NCBI GenBank assembly: GCA_021732785.1
Contig: JAKFUG010000012.1
Location: 1-64,000 of the forward strand
DNA from: Planctomycetaceae bacterium
Lineage (GTDB): Bacteria > Planctomycetota > Planctomycetia > Planctomycetales > Planctomycetaceae
Length of the DNA stretch: 64,000 bases
Direction of reading: 5' to 3'
In this document: positions 16,572 to 26,242 of the stretch, in pieces
How the letters are laid out: each line of letters opens with the position of its first letter
How positions within the stretch are numbered: position 1 is the first letter of the stretch
Position numbers and translations under genes: made by a program
Notes under the pieces: model-generated
What the model was told of the DNA's origin: nothing
The model's input: the letters and a program-made list of their open reading frames with translations, nothing else
Databases searched by the model: none

Positions 16572-18209
16572 TTAAGGAAAGAGGACTTCCGCCGCACGTC
16601 GCGCGGCGTTACTGACCAGACTCACGTCAATCCCCAGCCAAAGAATGGGGGCCGACACGAGGATGACATACAGGCCGGCCGACGACAACGCCGGGAAGGT
16701 CACGGTCGTCGCTCCCGTCGGGCGCTCGCTGAGGTACATGGTCTTCAGCACATTCAGGTAATAGAACAGGCTGAGAACGGTGTTCAATCCGCCGATGGCA
16801 AGAATGGCCCACATCGACCAGTGGACGTATCCCGCATCGAACAGCGAGGCAAAGATCAACAGTTTACCGATAAACCCACCCAACGGCGGCAACCCGACCA
16901 GACTAAAAAGACAGATCCCCATGCCGACGCAGAGGATGGGTGCCTGAAAGCCGAGTCCGCGGTAATCCTCGATTTCCTCGCTGAAGATTTCGTTGCGAAT
17001 GAGGGCCGTGATTGAGAACGCGCCGAGATTCATGAAGAGATAAACCGCGAGATAGTACAGCAGGCCTTCCACGGCATGGGACGACCGTTCACCGAGGGCC
17101 GCGTCGCCGCCGATACGGCCCGATTGCAAGACGATCATTGCGGCGAGTGCCATCAACATATAACCCGCATGGGCAATGGTGGAATACGCCAGCAGACGCT
17201 TCATGTTGGTCTGGCTGTACGCCGCGAGATTGCCGAACGTGGCCGTGATGGCCGCGATGACCCCCACGGCAATTCCGAGCGTCAGGTAAACATCCTGCAG
17301 GGCTGTCGTTCCGGCAGCCATCAGGGCGAGCACTAACCGTGTCAGCAGGGCAAACGCCGCCGCTTTGGACGCCACACTCAAAAAACCGCCGACTTCGGCC
17401 GGAGCCCCCTGGAACACATCCGGCGTCCAGAAATGAAACGGCACGACGGAGAGCTTGAACGCAAAACCCACGAACACCATCACGACGGCGAGAATCAGTG
17501 TGCGAATTGCCGTCGCGCGAACCGGGTCCGTCAACGCCCCTTCACCGTTGCCGAACAGCACCGCCATCCGGATACCGATTTCCTGAAAGTCGCCCGTCCC
17601 CAACATCCCTGCGAGCAAACTGATGCCATAGAGCATCACCCCGGCGGCACCGGCCCCGAACACCACGAACTTCAGTGCCGCTTCACTCCCTTGCTTCCGG
17701 CCCTTCAGAAAGCCCGCCATGGCATAGCTGGGAACGCTCGCCATTTCGATCCCAAGAAACACCATCAGCAAATTGTTCGCGCCGCACATCAGCAGCATGC
17801 CGATGGAGGCCCCCAGCAGCAGCGTGTAGAAATCGGGACCATCGTCGCGATCGGGAATACCACTCAACACGGTCAATGCGAGCACAAACACCAGGAACAG
17901 CAACAGAAACAGACGGACCAATGCCGTGAATTTGTCGAACGCCATCAGTCCAGAGAAATAGGTAAACGAATGGTTCGAGAATTCGGGGTCAGAGCGGTTG
18001 GCGTCGTAAAACACCGCCAGAGATAGGCCAAACGCGGCCATCGTGGCGATTAGTGCAATCCAGTGTGGCGGCACGAACCGATCAAAGCTGAGCAGCCGCC
18101 CCAGCAGCAAAAGCACGATCCCGGCGGTGAGCGCCAGTTCCGGCCCGGCGAGCCGCAGCGAGTGCTGAGCCGTTTCATCGAGCAGCTTCGATAACAATTC
18201 CTGAAACAC
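16572..18209 (-). CDS. nuoN: NADH-quinone oxidoreductase subunit N
   Basis: 545 residues with about 14 membrane spans. NuoN is one of three antiporter-like proton-pumping subunits of complex I in the membrane arm. Visible family elements: GIEMASVPSYAMAGFLKGRK with the conserved Glu on TM5, KFVVFGAGAAGVMLYGISLL, FAFKLSVVPFHFWTPDVFQG with the TM7-8 lysine, TNMKRLLAYSTIAHAGYMLM and GLPPLGGFIGKLLIF. The C-terminal region carries the usual span before LVSNAARRAAEVLFP. It is the last nuo gene of this block and lies 56 bases after nuoM. Confidence 0.95.
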   Translation of the reverse strand: MFQELLSKLLDETAQHSLRLAGPELALTAGIVLLLLGRLLSFDRFVPPHWIALIATMAAFGLSLAVFYDANRSDPEFSNHSFTYFSGLMAFDKFTALVRLFLLLFLVFVLALTVLSGIPDRDDGPDFYTLLLGASIGMLLMCGANNLLMVFLGIEMASVPSYAMAGFLKGRKQGSEAALKFVVFGAGAAGVMLYGISLLAGMLGTGDFQEIGIRMAVLFGNGEGALTDPVRATAIRTLILAVVMVFVGFAFKLSVVPFHFWTPDVFQGAPAEVGGFLSVASKAAAFALLTRLVLALMAAGTTALQDVYLTLGIAVGVIAAITATFGNLAAYSQTNMKRLLAYSTIAHAGYMLMALAAMIVLQSGRIGGDAALGERSSHAVEGLLYYLAVYLFMNLGAFSITALIRNEIFSEEIEDYRGLGFQAPILCVGMGICLFSLVGLPPLGGFIGKLLIFASLFDAGYVHWSMWAILAIGGLNTVLSLFYYLNVLKTMYLSERPTGATTVTFPALSSAGLYVILVSAPILWLGIDVSLVSNAARRAAEVLFP

Positions 18210-18265
18210 GTTTCACGATCCTTGCGGGCCGACGGCAATGTCCCCCGGGTGGTTGACGAAGCCGT

Positions 18266-19861
18266 TTATTGCACCAAAGTCGCTGCCGTTTCGATGACCT
18301 GCGGATGCACGGACGCATCCAGATTCTCAACCAGCGTCTTCACGCTCGGGTCCATGTACTGGAACAACGCATTCGGAAACACGCCGAGAGCGATGGCGAA
18401 AGCGAGCAGAACATAAGCGACAAACTTTTCACGACCGAGCAGTGGCACGAGGGCTTCCCCATGCGGACCCTTGTAAGCCGGGCCGAAGTAAACCCGCTGC
18501 ATCGTCCACAGGATATAACCGGCGGTCAGGATCACCCCCGAGGCGGCAATGATCGCGAGAGTCTTGTCGAAGCTCCAGCAACTCAGCACGGAGAAGATTT
18601 CGCCGATGAATCCGCACAGACCGGGCAACCCGAGACCGGCGAAGAAGATCCCCGCGGCGAGACCCGTATAGTGCGGCATCAGCCCGGCAATGCCGCCGAA
18701 CTGGTTGAGATCGCGATGATGCACGCGGTCGTACAGGATGCCGACCATAAAGAACATGCCCGTCGAGGAAATGCCGTGGGCGATCATCTGGAACATCGCG
18801 GCATTCACACCCATCCGCCAGTAATGCAGATTCGGATCCCCGGCCTTTTCGCCGACTTTCCACACGGCCAAACCCAGGAGGACATAGCCCATGTGGCTGA
18901 CCGAACTGTAAGCCACGAGGCGTTTGAAGTCGGTTTGAGCGAGTGCCGCAAAGGCACCGTAGATGATGCTGAAGACCCCGAGCGCCACCATGCCGTAGGC
19001 ACAGTATTGGGCCCCGAGCGGACAGATCGGGAAAGCGAGACGGATGAGGCCGTAGCCCCCCATCTTCAGCAGCACGCCCGCCAGAATCATGCTGATCGGC
19101 GTCGGCGCTTCCACGTGGGCATCGGGCAACCAGGTATGGAACGGGAACGACGGCAACTTGATCGCAAAGCCGATGAAGAGGAGCAGAAACGCTGTGATCT
19201 GGAATTCTTTGGTGAATGCAAAGCCCTTTACCTGACCTTGGCCGACTTGCGCGAGATGGAGCAGATCGAAACTGTTGCCGCTGGCGAAGTAGAGCATCAG
19301 CATGGCGATGAGCATCAGCACACCGCCGGCGAGAGTGTAGAGGAAGAACTTGATGGCCGCATATTCGCGCCGCGGCCCGCCCCACACACCGATGAGGAAG
19401 TACATCGGCAGCAGCATCACTTCCCAGAAGACGTAGAACAACAGGAAGTCGAGCGACAGGAAGACGCCCATCATCCCCGTTTCGAGGATGAGGAACAGCA
19501 TCACGTAACCCTTGAGATGCTTTTCGATGCTCCAACTGGCGATCATCGCCAGCAGACTGACGAGCCCTGTGAGCAGAACCAGCGGTAGACTGATGCCGTC
19601 GACACCCAGCGAATAATGCACATTCCAGTTGGGGATCCAGTCCCATGAAAAATAGAACTGCATGCCATCGTGCAATTGCTCCGGAGCGGGCGTGAGGTCG
19701 TACTGACTCAACAGTTGCAACGTCAGTCCAAACGTCAGCGCCGTGCCAATCAATCCGAAGTAACGGATGGCATCGGCATTCTTCCCGTCAAACGCCAGCA
19801 ACAGCAACGACCATGCTGCGGGCAGGAAGACGATCAACGACAGCAGATTTTCCGAACTCAT
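18266..19861 (-). CDS. nuoM: NADH-quinone oxidoreductase subunit M
   Basis: 531 residues from the ATG at 19861 (MSSENLLSLIVFLPA), which is the family-like start. Antiporter-like subunit of complex I with about 14 spans. Key elements: YSLGVDGISLPLVLLTGLVS, YVFWEVMLLPMYFLIGVWGG with the essential Glu in TM5, FAIKLPSFPFHTWLPDAHVE with the Lys, DFKRLVAYSSVSHMGYVLLG and GLPGLCGFIGEIF. It follows nuoL by 44 bases. Confidence 0.95.
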   Translation of the reverse strand: MSSENLLSLIVFLPAAWSLLLLAFDGKNADAIRYFGLIGTALTFGLTLQLLSQYDLTPAPEQLHDGMQFYFSWDWIPNWNVHYSLGVDGISLPLVLLTGLVSLLAMIASWSIEKHLKGYVMLFLILETGMMGVFLSLDFLLFYVFWEVMLLPMYFLIGVWGGPRREYAAIKFFLYTLAGGVLMLIAMLMLYFASGNSFDLLHLAQVGQGQVKGFAFTKEFQITAFLLLFIGFAIKLPSFPFHTWLPDAHVEAPTPISMILAGVLLKMGGYGLIRLAFPICPLGAQYCAYGMVALGVFSIIYGAFAALAQTDFKRLVAYSSVSHMGYVLLGLAVWKVGEKAGDPNLHYWRMGVNAAMFQMIAHGISSTGMFFMVGILYDRVHHRDLNQFGGIAGLMPHYTGLAAGIFFAGLGLPGLCGFIGEIFSVLSCWSFDKTLAIIAASGVILTAGYILWTMQRVYFGPAYKGPHGEALVPLLGREKFVAYVLLAFAIALGVFPNALFQYMDPSVKTLVENLDASVHPQVIETAATLVQ

Positions 19862-19905
19862 GGGAGACTCAACCTTGGGCCTGGCCCCGGGGATTTCGCA
19901 AAAAA

Positions 19906-22353
19906 TTACTTCGGCAACGCCGTGAACAAGGCGACGAACAGCACGACCACGCCAACGGCGATCCACATGACATATTGACGCAGTCGCCCGGTCTGGATGA
20001 CCCGCAGCGATCGACCAAAATTCGTCGTGGAAGTGCCGACGAGATTTACCAGACCATCGACCATGCCTTCATCGAACGTCCGTTCCCACTTGGAAACAAC
20101 CACCGTGATGGCCGCGGAGGTATGCAGGACGACGTCGAGCACTTTCTGATCGAAGCCCTGACACCAACTCGCCACGATGTGACACGGACGGACAAAGGCC
20201 ACATCGTACAATGTGTCAAACCGCCATTTGTCGACGAGGAAGTCGTACACGCCCCCCGCCTGGCGACGGATATCATCCGGGTTCACCACCTTGCGGCAGT
20301 ACAGCAGATACGCTACCGCAGTGCCCGCAAATGCGGCCAGCAACGCCATCCCACCCGCGGTGCCGTGGACATCGTGAACGTCGTGATGACTCGGCAGCAC
20401 AATCGTCGCCACCCGTGCGGAAGTCGCGCGTTCGACCGCCGGAACGGTTTCACTGAACGCCAACAGACGATACAGCCATCCGTCTTCGCCACCGATGGCA
20501 CAACCGGCCGCCAGCAACGACAACACCAGCAGCGGCACGGTCATGATGGCGGGATTTTCGTGGGCATGCTCGTAGACATGTTCGTCCTGCGGTTGACCGG
20601 CGAACGTCATGAACCACAGCCGGAACATGTAGAACGCCGTGATCCCCGCGGTCACCAATGGCGTAATGAACAGAATGTTGTGCAGCGGGTTGGGATTCAG
20701 TTCGCTGAACGCCAACGCGGACGCCACAATCGCATCCTTCGAATGGTACCCCGAGAACGCCAGGGCTTGACCGAAGAGGGCATTCCCCACACCCGGGATC
20801 GCCAAGCCGGCAATCGCGATGACGCCGACGAGCATGGTGTACGCCGTGAGTGGCATCTTGTGGCGCAGGCCGCCCATTTTCCGCATGTCCTGCTCGTGAT
20901 GGCAGCCCGCGATCACGCTGCCCGAGCAGAGGAACATCAGCGACTTGAAGAACGCGTGCGTCACCAGGTGAAACAAGCCCGCGGCCCAGCCGCCGACGCC
21001 GATCGCCAGCATCATGTAACCGAGCTGGCTGATGGTGGAGTAGGCCAGCACCTTCTTGATATCCGTTGCCACCACGGCAATCGTCGCCGCAATGAACAGC
21101 GTGATGCAGCCGATGTACGCGATCCCCAACAGCACTTCCGGTGGGAACATCGGATAGAACCGCCCGGCGAGATACACCCCGGCGGCGACCATCGTGGCCG
21201 AGTGGACCAAAGCCGAAACCGGCGTCGGGCCTTCCATTGCGTCGGGCAACCATGTCTGCAACGGGAACTGAGCACTTTTGCCGATACTACCCGCGAAGAC
21301 ACCCAATCCGGCGGCGATTAGCAACAGGTAGCTGATGGTCCGCGGCGTGGTCCCGTCGGCCAATCGATGACCGTGTGAATCACGCAAGTAGACGACGGAC
21401 TTCGTCACGGACGGATCGTCAGAAACATCGAGCTTGCCATCATCGCCGCGAATGAGCGAGAACAAACCGGTTTGTTCCACGCCGTCGTTTTCGACGTCGA
21501 AGAAGCGGAAGGTGCCGAGCGAGGTGATCAGAATCATCAAACCGATAAGGAAGCCGAAGTCCCCCACGCGGTTCATGATGAACGCTTTGTTCGCGGCGGT
21601 GCTGGCCGAGTGCCGTTCGACATAGAAGCCGATTAGCAGGTAACTGCAGATGCCGACGAGTTCCCAGAAGATGAAAACCTGGAAAATGTTACCGGCGAGG
21701 ACCAGCCCGAGCATCGAGAAGCAGAACAGCGACAGGAACGCAAAGAACCGATGGAAACGCCCCGGCCGGGTGAAGTGATGACCACCGGGGAGATGGACTT
21801 GGTGGTCCTCGTACTCCTCGGTCAGTTCGTCTTTCATGTAACCCATCGCGAAGAGATGGATACAGGTGGCGATGAACGTGACCATCGTAAACATGACGAG
21901 CGTCAGGCTGTCGATGTACCAGTCGAGGGTGATTTCCAGCGGGCCGAACTGAGCGAGCTTATAGAACGTCCCGGCGTAGAACTTCGGTACGGGAGCGGCA
22001 TGTGCTACGGCAGTGTGCTCGGCGTCGGCAGCGGCTTCCGGTTCCGCCGGATGCAGGGCATCAACCGGAGACATCTCTGCTTCCGCGTGCTCGGCACCCG
22101 CATGTTCTTCGGCGTGATGGCCATGCTCGGCGGGTTTGAGAGCAGCCCATTCGGTGGCATTGCCCCAGTAGAGGAGCGCGGACAGACTACAAAGGAATCC
22201 GGCACCGATGCAGGCCACGGCAAGCTGGGCCGGAGCTTTGCTCAGCCGATGGCTCCACCGCAATTGCAGGGCGTAAATCTCCGCCACGAACCCGGCGAGC
22301 GGCAGGAGCCACGCCAGAGTGAGCAGGTTGCGGAGTACGGTGCCAGTATCCAT
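19906..22353 (-). CDS. nuoL: NADH-quinone oxidoreductase subunit L with charged insert
   Basis: 815 residues, longer than the usual 610-700. It is the distal antiporter-like pump of complex I with the C-terminal lateral helix. Family motifs include FIFWELVGICSYLLIGFYVE, NKAFIMNRVGDFGFLIG, FPLQTWLPDAMEGPTPVSAL, HSATMVAAGVYLAGRFYPMF and DIKKVLAYSTISQLGYMMLA. Between TM2 and TM3 a His/Glu/Ala-rich insert of about 55 residues begins at EHGHHAEEHAGAEHAEAE. Another His-containing loop lies near residue 205 (HQVHLPGGHHFTRPGR). The C-terminus ends in the span WIAVGVVVLFVALFTALP. Gap to nuoK is 55 bases. Confidence 0.95.
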   Translation of the reverse strand: MDTGTVLRNLLTLAWLLPLAGFVAEIYALQLRWSHRLSKAPAQLAVACIGAGFLCSLSALLYWGNATEWAALKPAEHGHHAEEHAGAEHAEAEMSPVDALHPAEPEAAADAEHTAVAHAAPVPKFYAGTFYKLAQFGPLEITLDWYIDSLTLVMFTMVTFIATCIHLFAMGYMKDELTEEYEDHQVHLPGGHHFTRPGRFHRFFAFLSLFCFSMLGLVLAGNIFQVFIFWELVGICSYLLIGFYVERHSASTAANKAFIMNRVGDFGFLIGLMILITSLGTFRFFDVENDGVEQTGLFSLIRGDDGKLDVSDDPSVTKSVVYLRDSHGHRLADGTTPRTISYLLLIAAGLGVFAGSIGKSAQFPLQTWLPDAMEGPTPVSALVHSATMVAAGVYLAGRFYPMFPPEVLLGIAYIGCITLFIAATIAVVATDIKKVLAYSTISQLGYMMLAIGVGGWAAGLFHLVTHAFFKSLMFLCSGSVIAGCHHEQDMRKMGGLRHKMPLTAYTMLVGVIAIAGLAIPGVGNALFGQALAFSGYHSKDAIVASALAFSELNPNPLHNILFITPLVTAGITAFYMFRLWFMTFAGQPQDEHVYEHAHENPAIMTVPLLVLSLLAAGCAIGGEDGWLYRLLAFSETVPAVERATSARVATIVLPSHHDVHDVHGTAGGMALLAAFAGTAVAYLLYCRKVVNPDDIRRQAGGVYDFLVDKWRFDTLYDVAFVRPCHIVASWCQGFDQKVLDVVLHTSAAITVVVSKWERTFDEGMVDGLVNLVGTSTTNFGRSLRVIQTGRLRQYVMWIAVGVVVLFVALFTALPK

Positions 22354-22408
22354 GTCGGCGGATTTCCCCGAATTTCACTTGTGACGCGCGAAACACCGTG
22401 GTCGGCGG

Positions 22409-22720
22409 TTAACCCTGCAATTCGTTGCCGCGATCCACGTCGATCGTGAGATGATTGTTGTAAAAGTTCAGGGCGATCGCCAAGGCCACCGCCGCTTCCG
22501 CAGCCGCCAGCACAATCACGAACAAGGCAATGACCTGACCATCCAGACCGAGCGGAGTGTAGTGTGCGAAGGCCACAAAATTCAAATTGGCACCGTTCAG
22601 AACCAGCTCGACCCCCATCAGCACGCCAATGCCGTTGCGCTTGATCGCCATGCAGACAATCCCGCAGACAAACAGCACGGCACCCACGAACAGGTAGGCG
22701 TTGAGTCCGACAGATTCCAT
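22409..22720 (-). CDS. nuoK: NADH-quinone oxidoreductase subunit K
   Basis: 103 residues and three membrane spans, the standard NuoK size. It carries the two conserved membrane glutamates, one in GVLMGVELVLNGANLNFVAF and one in VLAAAEAAVALAIALNFYN. It contributes to the central hydrophilic axis of the membrane arm. It follows nuoJ by 21 bases. Confidence 0.95.
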   Translation of the reverse strand: MESVGLNAYLFVGAVLFVCGIVCMAIKRNGIGVLMGVELVLNGANLNFVAFAHYTPLGLDGQVIALFVIVLAAAEAAVALAIALNFYNNHLTIDVDRGNELQG

Positions 22721-22741
22721 GAACTTCGATTCCTTGACGGC

Positions 22742-23344
22742 TCAGGCTGACAACGAATCATCCGACGCATGCGTGCGGCGCTTCGCCCGCGCGAGATACG
22801 CCGCACCGACCAGCACCACCAGCAAATGGACCGACACAATTTCAAACGGCAACAAATATCCTGGAGCCGGCTTCACCGAGAAACCATCACCGGGACGATC
22901 GGGCCGCAATCCGAGGAATGCCAACCCCAGCGGCCGGATCGTATTCCCCTCCGGACGCTCCGTAAAGGCGATGGATTCCGCCCCCGCAGGATGTAATTGC
23001 GACCAGTCCATCGCGGAAATGGTGGAGACCAGCACCAGCAGCAACAGCCCGCCCACACACGCCCCGAGCAGCCCATCAGCCGCCGACGTCTTGATCTGCA
23101 TATACGGGCCGCTCGCGGTAAGCATCACGCCGAACACCAGCAGCACCACGGTTCCGCCGACGTAAATCAGCAACTGGGCCGCACCGAGGAAGTCCGCGTG
23201 CAGCAGGAAAAACAACGCCGAAACGGAACCCAGCGACAGGATCAGCCAGAACGCCATCCGCACGACGTTTTGCGTCACCACAACGCCGAGGGCACCCCCG
23301 CACACCAACGCCGCAAAGAGCCAGAACAGCATGTCGGTCGTCAT
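22742..23344 (-). CDS. nuoJ: NADH-quinone oxidoreductase subunit J
   Basis: 200 residues with five predicted spans. Conserved features are GVVVTQNVVRMAFWLILSLG (the NxxR/AxxxL first helix region), ALFFLLHADFLGAAQLLIYV followed by GGTVVLLVFGVMLT (the pi-bulge helix 3). The C-terminal region is family-like (PFEIVSVHLLVVLVGAAYLA). ATGA overlap with nuoH shows co-translation. In most nuo operons nuoI stands between H and J; here it is absent. Confidence 0.93.
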   Translation of the reverse strand: MTTDMLFWLFAALVCGGALGVVVTQNVVRMAFWLILSLGSVSALFFLLHADFLGAAQLLIYVGGTVVLLVFGVMLTASGPYMQIKTSAADGLLGACVGGLLLLVLVSTISAMDWSQLHPAGAESIAFTERPEGNTIRPLGLAFLGLRPDRPGDGFSVKPAPGYLLPFEIVSVHLLVVLVGAAYLARAKRRTHASDDSLSA

Positions 23345-24615
23345 TCTGCGGCCTCCCGCTGCGGACTGGATGCCACCACCGGCAATGCGGGGCGGGCTCG
23401 TGCGGCATCACCCACAATCACGCGACCGAGCGGCGGAGCCTGTTCGAGAATCGTCGTCCGCTTCAAAGTCGAGGCGAGTAACAACGGCCACAAAATCGCC
23501 CCGAGGAACAGCACGCAACTGATCGGCACCAGATATTTCAGGCAGGTCGTCATCACCTGATCGATGCGCAACCGCGGCAACGTCCACCGCACCCAAATCT
23601 GCACGAACACCAGAACACAGGCTTTCAGCACGAAGACCTTCGCGCCAAAGAGATTGACGACATAGTTACCGAGCGTAAACCCGGGCACCATAAAGTTGGG
23701 CATCCAGCCGCGGAAACTCGTCAGTCCCGCCTCGGCATCCACCCCGGTGTACCAGCCGCCCAGGAACAGCAGCACCGCAATGCCGCTGACCGCGAACATG
23801 CTGGCGTATTCCGCCATGAAGAAGAACGACCAGCGCAGACCGCTGTATTCTGTATGGAAACCGGCGACCAGTTCGCTTTCGGCTTCCGCCAGGTCGAACG
23901 GAGCCCGCTTCACACTCGCCGTCGCGACGGTGAAGTAGGCGAAAAACGCGATGAAGGTGAACGGGTCATGGAAGATCAGCCAGTTGGACGCCAGTCCCGC
24001 TTGCATCCGTCCGATCTCACCAAAATTCAGCGTCCCTGCCGTGACGAGAGGGACCAGGGCACAGAGTGCCATCGGAATTTCGTAGCTCACCATCTGGGCG
24101 GCTTCACGCATGGCACCAAAGAGCGCCCACTTGGAACCGCTGGAATACCCGGCAAAAATGATCCCCAGGACTTCCAGCGACATCAGCGCCAAGATAATGA
24201 ACACACCGACATCGAGAGAAACCGCGACCCAGCCGTCCGCAAACGGCAGCACGATAAACGCAGCGAATGAAGCGATCACTGCCAGATACGGGGCAATCCG
24301 AAAGATCCACCGATCGGCGGCTCCGGGGGCGAGGTCTTCCTTCTGAATCAGCTTGATGCCGTCGGCGAGCGTTTGCAGCCAGCCGAACTTGCCGCCGACC
24401 CGCGTTGGGCCAAGGCGGTCCTGAATGCGACCCGCGACTTTGCGTTCCAGCCAGATGTAAAAGAGCGGCAGGATCGCAAAGATATTGATCAGAATCACGG
24501 CGTGAATGAGTGCCGCCGTCAGCAGCACCCACAGCGGCGACAACTTCCCCGCGAACGGGAGCGTCAACCCGCTGAGAAACTCGCTGAGACTCGTGGCGGC
24601 GAACAGTCCGTTCAT
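23341..24615 (-). CDS. nuoH: NADH-quinone oxidoreductase subunit H
   Basis: 424 residues from the ATG at 24615 (a GTG nine bases upstream is an alternative). NuoH forms the quinone-binding junction with the peripheral arm. Diagnostic segments are WLERKVAGRIQDRLGPTRVG, GWLQTLADGIKLIQKED, FDLAEAESELVAGFHTEYSG and RWTLPRLRIDQVM. The C-terminal tail after the last span (about 35 residues, Pro/Ala-rich) is longer than in the E. coli protein. First gene of the block; a 30-base dyad lies 76 bases upstream. Confidence 0.95.
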   Translation of the reverse strand: MNGLFAATSLSEFLSGLTLPFAGKLSPLWVLLTAALIHAVILINIFAILPLFYIWLERKVAGRIQDRLGPTRVGGKFGWLQTLADGIKLIQKEDLAPGAADRWIFRIAPYLAVIASFAAFIVLPFADGWVAVSLDVGVFIILALMSLEVLGIIFAGYSSGSKWALFGAMREAAQMVSYEIPMALCALVPLVTAGTLNFGEIGRMQAGLASNWLIFHDPFTFIAFFAYFTVATASVKRAPFDLAEAESELVAGFHTEYSGLRWSFFFMAEYASMFAVSGIAVLLFLGGWYTGVDAEAGLTSFRGWMPNFMVPGFTLGNYVVNLFGAKVFVLKACVLVFVQIWVRWTLPRLRIDQVMTTCLKYLVPISCVLFLGAILWPLLLASTLKRTTILEQAPPLGRVIVGDAARARPALPVVASSPQREAAE

Positions 24616-25042
24616 CCGGAGCACCGACGCCTTCCCTTAAATTTGCCGGCAGGAATCGTTCCCGCCGATGGGGTGAACACAGTCAACATCTTTCAGTTGG
24701 CTCGATCGAGACAACTGAAACAAAGCGAGCACACAACGCCGTTTACAGGATGACAATCGTCCAATCGCCAGCAACCGAGCGATTCGGAGGGGAACCATCA
24801 ATGGAACGGTGTCGGAAGCCGAGGAACTATGACGCGCGGCGATGTGTGATTCAAGTGAGGCGGCAGTCCTTTCATTTCATTCCCATGTTTGAGAACGCAT
24901 ACCACTCCGGTTCCGTCACATTTCCTTAATCTCAACTCGTGGCGATGCTTCGCCCACGATCCGGCATCGCTGGACGATCCCGGTTGCAGTTGTCACGCTG
25001 ATGACAACGATCCTACACACTCATCAGGAAAGGGAGCCCAGC
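24616..25042. other. Divergent intergenic region between nuoH and the M20 amidohydrolase
   Basis: No gene is seen in these 427 bases. The region should hold the promoters of the leftward nuo block and the rightward amidohydrolase. A 30-base dyad at 24691-24720 is the only strong structure seen. Confidence 0.5.
24691..24720. promoter_or_regulatory. 30-base dyad upstream of nuoH, candidate operator
   Basis: TTTCAGTTG-G-CTCGATCGAG-A-CAACTGAAA reads as a dyad with only one mismatched pair. Its length and near-perfect symmetry fit a dimeric regulator binding site, although a hairpin RNA is also possible. It is not a copy of the dispersed palindromes found elsewhere in the window. Confidence 0.45.
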
Positions 25043-26242
25043 ATGACGGCCGCCACAACGTTGAAGGAAGCTCAGGCCATTTCCTCGTGGATTGTGGACG
25101 TCCGTCGCCAGTTGCATCGCATTCCGGAACTCAAATACGAAGAAGTGAAGACGAGTGCCCTCGTGCAGGCCACGCTGAAAGAGTTGGGGATTTCGTTTCA
25201 GACGGGACTCGCGGAAACCGGGGTGGTTGCCACCGTTGGTCCGAAAGAAGGCCCCTGTGTTGCCTTGCGGGCGGACATGGACGCGCTGCCCATTGAAGAA
25301 GCCGTGGCGAGCGACTTCCGCAGCACCCACGCGGGGCGGATGCACGCTTGTGGACACGATTGCCACACGGCCATGCTGCTGGGTGCCGCGAAGCTGCTGA
25401 AACAACGGGAATCGACCTTGGCCGGTCCGGTGAAGCTGATCTTCCAACCGGCCGAGGAAGGGGGCGCGGGAGCCGAGCGGATGTGCCAGGCGGGCGTGCT
25501 CGATTCGCCCCGTGTGCAGCGGATTTTCGGGTTGCACGTCTGGTCGCTGATTCCCACGGGCACCATTGGCGGCAAAGCGGGGACATTTCTCGCCGCCGCG
25601 GGCGAATTGGACATCGTTATTCGCGGAAAAGGAGGCCACGCGGCGATGCCTCATCTGGCGCGCGATCCCGTCACTACCGCCGCACAGGTCATTACCGCCT
25701 TGCAGACGATCATTTCTCGCGAACTCGATCCACTCAGTGCCGGAGTGATCAGCATCACGATGGTGCATGGCGGCGCGGCCTACAACGTGATCCCGGAAGA
25801 AGTTCGCCTGCATGGCACGATTCGGTCCCTTACATTGACGGGACTCAAAGCGCTGCAAGCGCGTGTGACCGAAGTCGCGACCAATGTCGCGGCCGCGCAA
25901 CGTTGTGCGGCGGAAGTCTCCTTCCCCGGCAACGATTACCCACCGACCGACAACGATCCGCAGGCGTGGGAACTGTCGCAGCAAATCGGGCGCGACCTGC
26001 TGGGTGCCACCTCCGTGAAAACGCTGGAACCGGTGATGGGAGGGGAAGACTTCGCCTACTATGTGCAGAACGGCGTCCCCGGTTGCTTCGTGGCTTTGGG
26101 GATCCGCAACGAATCCCTCGGTTCCGTTCATTCGGTTCACACGCCGCAATTTCTGGTCGACGAATCCGCGCTCCCGATTGGCACCGCGCTGCACGTGGAG
26201 TTCGCCATCCGGTCGCAGGCGGAATTGGCCGCGAAGACATAA
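25043..26242 (+). CDS. M20D family amidohydrolase
   Basis: 399 residues from the ATG at 25043, preceded by AAAGGGAG. The M20 peptidase/aminoacylase features are clear: VALRADMDALPI, MHACGHDCHTAMLLGAA (metal-binding C/H/H), FQPAEEGGAGAERM (catalytic/metal Glu pair), GGHAAMPHLARDP in the dimerisation domain, and GGEDFAYYVQNGVPGCF. Relatives hydrolyse N-acyl-amino acids such as hippurate or IAA conjugates. No signal peptide. It stands alone, divergent from nuoH and far upstream of dnaG. Confidence 0.9.
   Translation: MTAATTLKEAQAISSWIVDVRRQLHRIPELKYEEVKTSALVQATLKELGISFQTGLAETGVVATVGPKEGPCVALRADMDALPIEEAVASDFRSTHAGRMHACGHDCHTAMLLGAAKLLKQRESTLAGPVKLIFQPAEEGGAGAERMCQAGVLDSPRVQRIFGLHVWSLIPTGTIGGKAGTFLAAAGELDIVIRGKGGHAAMPHLARDPVTTAAQVITALQTIISRELDPLSAGVISITMVHGGAAYNVIPEEVRLHGTIRSLTLTGLKALQARVTEVATNVAAAQRCAAEVSFPGNDYPPTDNDPQAWELSQQIGRDLLGATSVKTLEPVMGGEDFAYYVQNGVPGCFVALGIRNESLGSVHSVHTPQFLVDESALPIGTALHVEFAIRSQAELAAKT

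Noticed and set aside
18269-21321. Long plus-strand open frames opposite nuoM and nuoL
   Set aside because: Minus-strand proteins are clear antiporter-like complex I subunits; the plus-strand products are rich in H, R, Q and D with no domain.
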